Positions 63,881 through 64,000 of a stretch of DNA of 64,000 nucleotides are shown piece after piece. How positions within the stretch are numbered: position 1 is the first letter of the stretch; every line of letters starts with the position of its first letter. Position numbers and translations under genes: made by a program. Origin of the DNA: an uncultured Paraprevotella sp. (GTDB lineage: Bacteria > Bacteroidota > Bacteroidia > Bacteroidales > Bacteroidaceae); NCBI GenBank assembly GCA_944321565.1, contig CALULT010000005.1, positions 20,592 through 84,591 of the forward strand, written 5' to 3'. The notes below the pieces were generated by a model, which saw only the letters and a program-made list of their open reading frames with translations, was not told the DNA's origin and searched no databases.

Positions 63881-64000
63881 ATGATGAAAAACGAAATTCC
63901 ATACATCATATCCCGTTTTTTTATCGTAAATCTGTATAAGGAATATACCTCTTTGAAATCAAGAGAGTTAGAAGAATTATTTCGTTTTCGGGTAATGGGT
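63881..64000 (+). CDS. Partial hypothetical protein, cut by the window edge
   Basis: An open frame of 40 codons with no stop runs from the ATG at 63881 (or 63884) to the end of the window. The visible part reads as KNEIPYIISRFFIVNLYK then a charged stretch KSRELEELFRFR. It has lower G+C than the genes to its left. No family is recognised, and a chance open frame cannot be excluded. Confidence 0.35.
   Translation, partial: MMKNEIPYIISRFFIVNLYKEYTSLKSRELEELFRFRVMG

Overview
The window comes from a Bacteroidales bacterium, most likely a gut Bacteroidaceae or Prevotellaceae relative of moderately high G+C. The evidence is the family content (DUF2723 and DUF4271 membrane proteins, a TonB-dependent receptor with a carboxypeptidase-like N-terminal domain, a surface-type lipoprotein with an acidic stretch after its cysteine, zinc-less sirtuin, FKBP_N/FKBP_C lipoproteins, Bacteroides-type XylA) and promoters with the Bacteroidetes -7 box TAnnTTTG. 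I cannot name a species. There is one tRNA gene, no rRNA and no CRISPR array. About fifty protein genes are supported.

Layout. 1-2.2 kb: VanZ-like protein, CYTH protein, an unusually small 49-residue membrane protein overlapping it, and prfB. 2.5-7.8 kb: a minus-strand operon of TonB receptor, beta-helix lipoprotein and acid-phosphatase-like enzyme, with a possible Pho-box-like repeat at its promoter. 8-15.6 kb: a secreted GH30 enzyme, xylB-xylA, and a divergent Crp/Fnr regulator with an FNR-like palindrome between them. 15.6-23.6 kb: an accessory island ending at the 3' end of tRNA-Gln. It holds an FtsK-like ATPase with two frameshifts, two intact overlapping DUF262 genes (one with a DUF1524 HNH nuclease domain), a 214-bp imperfect palindrome and a frameshifted DnaB-like ATPase. 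23.7-30.2 kb: housekeeping genes tyrS, tatD-like, yidD, rnpA, hemD, DUF4271, a LOG-family protein and metK. 30.4-35.7 kb: a 1760-residue GH51-GH43 arabinan/arabinoxylan enzyme. 36-53.7 kb: EamA exporter, queG, polysaccharide deacetylase, DUF2723 protein, zinc ABC ATPase and binding protein, VTT protein, membrane protein, purD, DPP-IV-like peptidase, RlmL-like methyltransferase with a long RG/RD-rich tail, serine acetyltransferase, U32 peptidase and dusB. 54-64 kb: rubredoxin, sirtuin, three tandem FKBPs, Lrp-type regulator, a class I amidotransferase-M19 dipeptidase fusion, glutaminyl cyclase, SufE, a thioredoxin-fold protein and a gene cut by the window edge.

The most interesting candidates are (1) the DUF262/DUF1524 plus DUF262 pair co-transcribed behind an FtsK-like ATPase, which looks like a type IV restriction or anti-phage module, and (2) a recurring intergenic architecture: tandem arrays with a 22-23 bp period in which every unit is itself a palindrome. 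It occurs at three separate loci with different unit sequences, and one array has a base change matched on both arms of the stem. Neither function can be proven from sequence alone.
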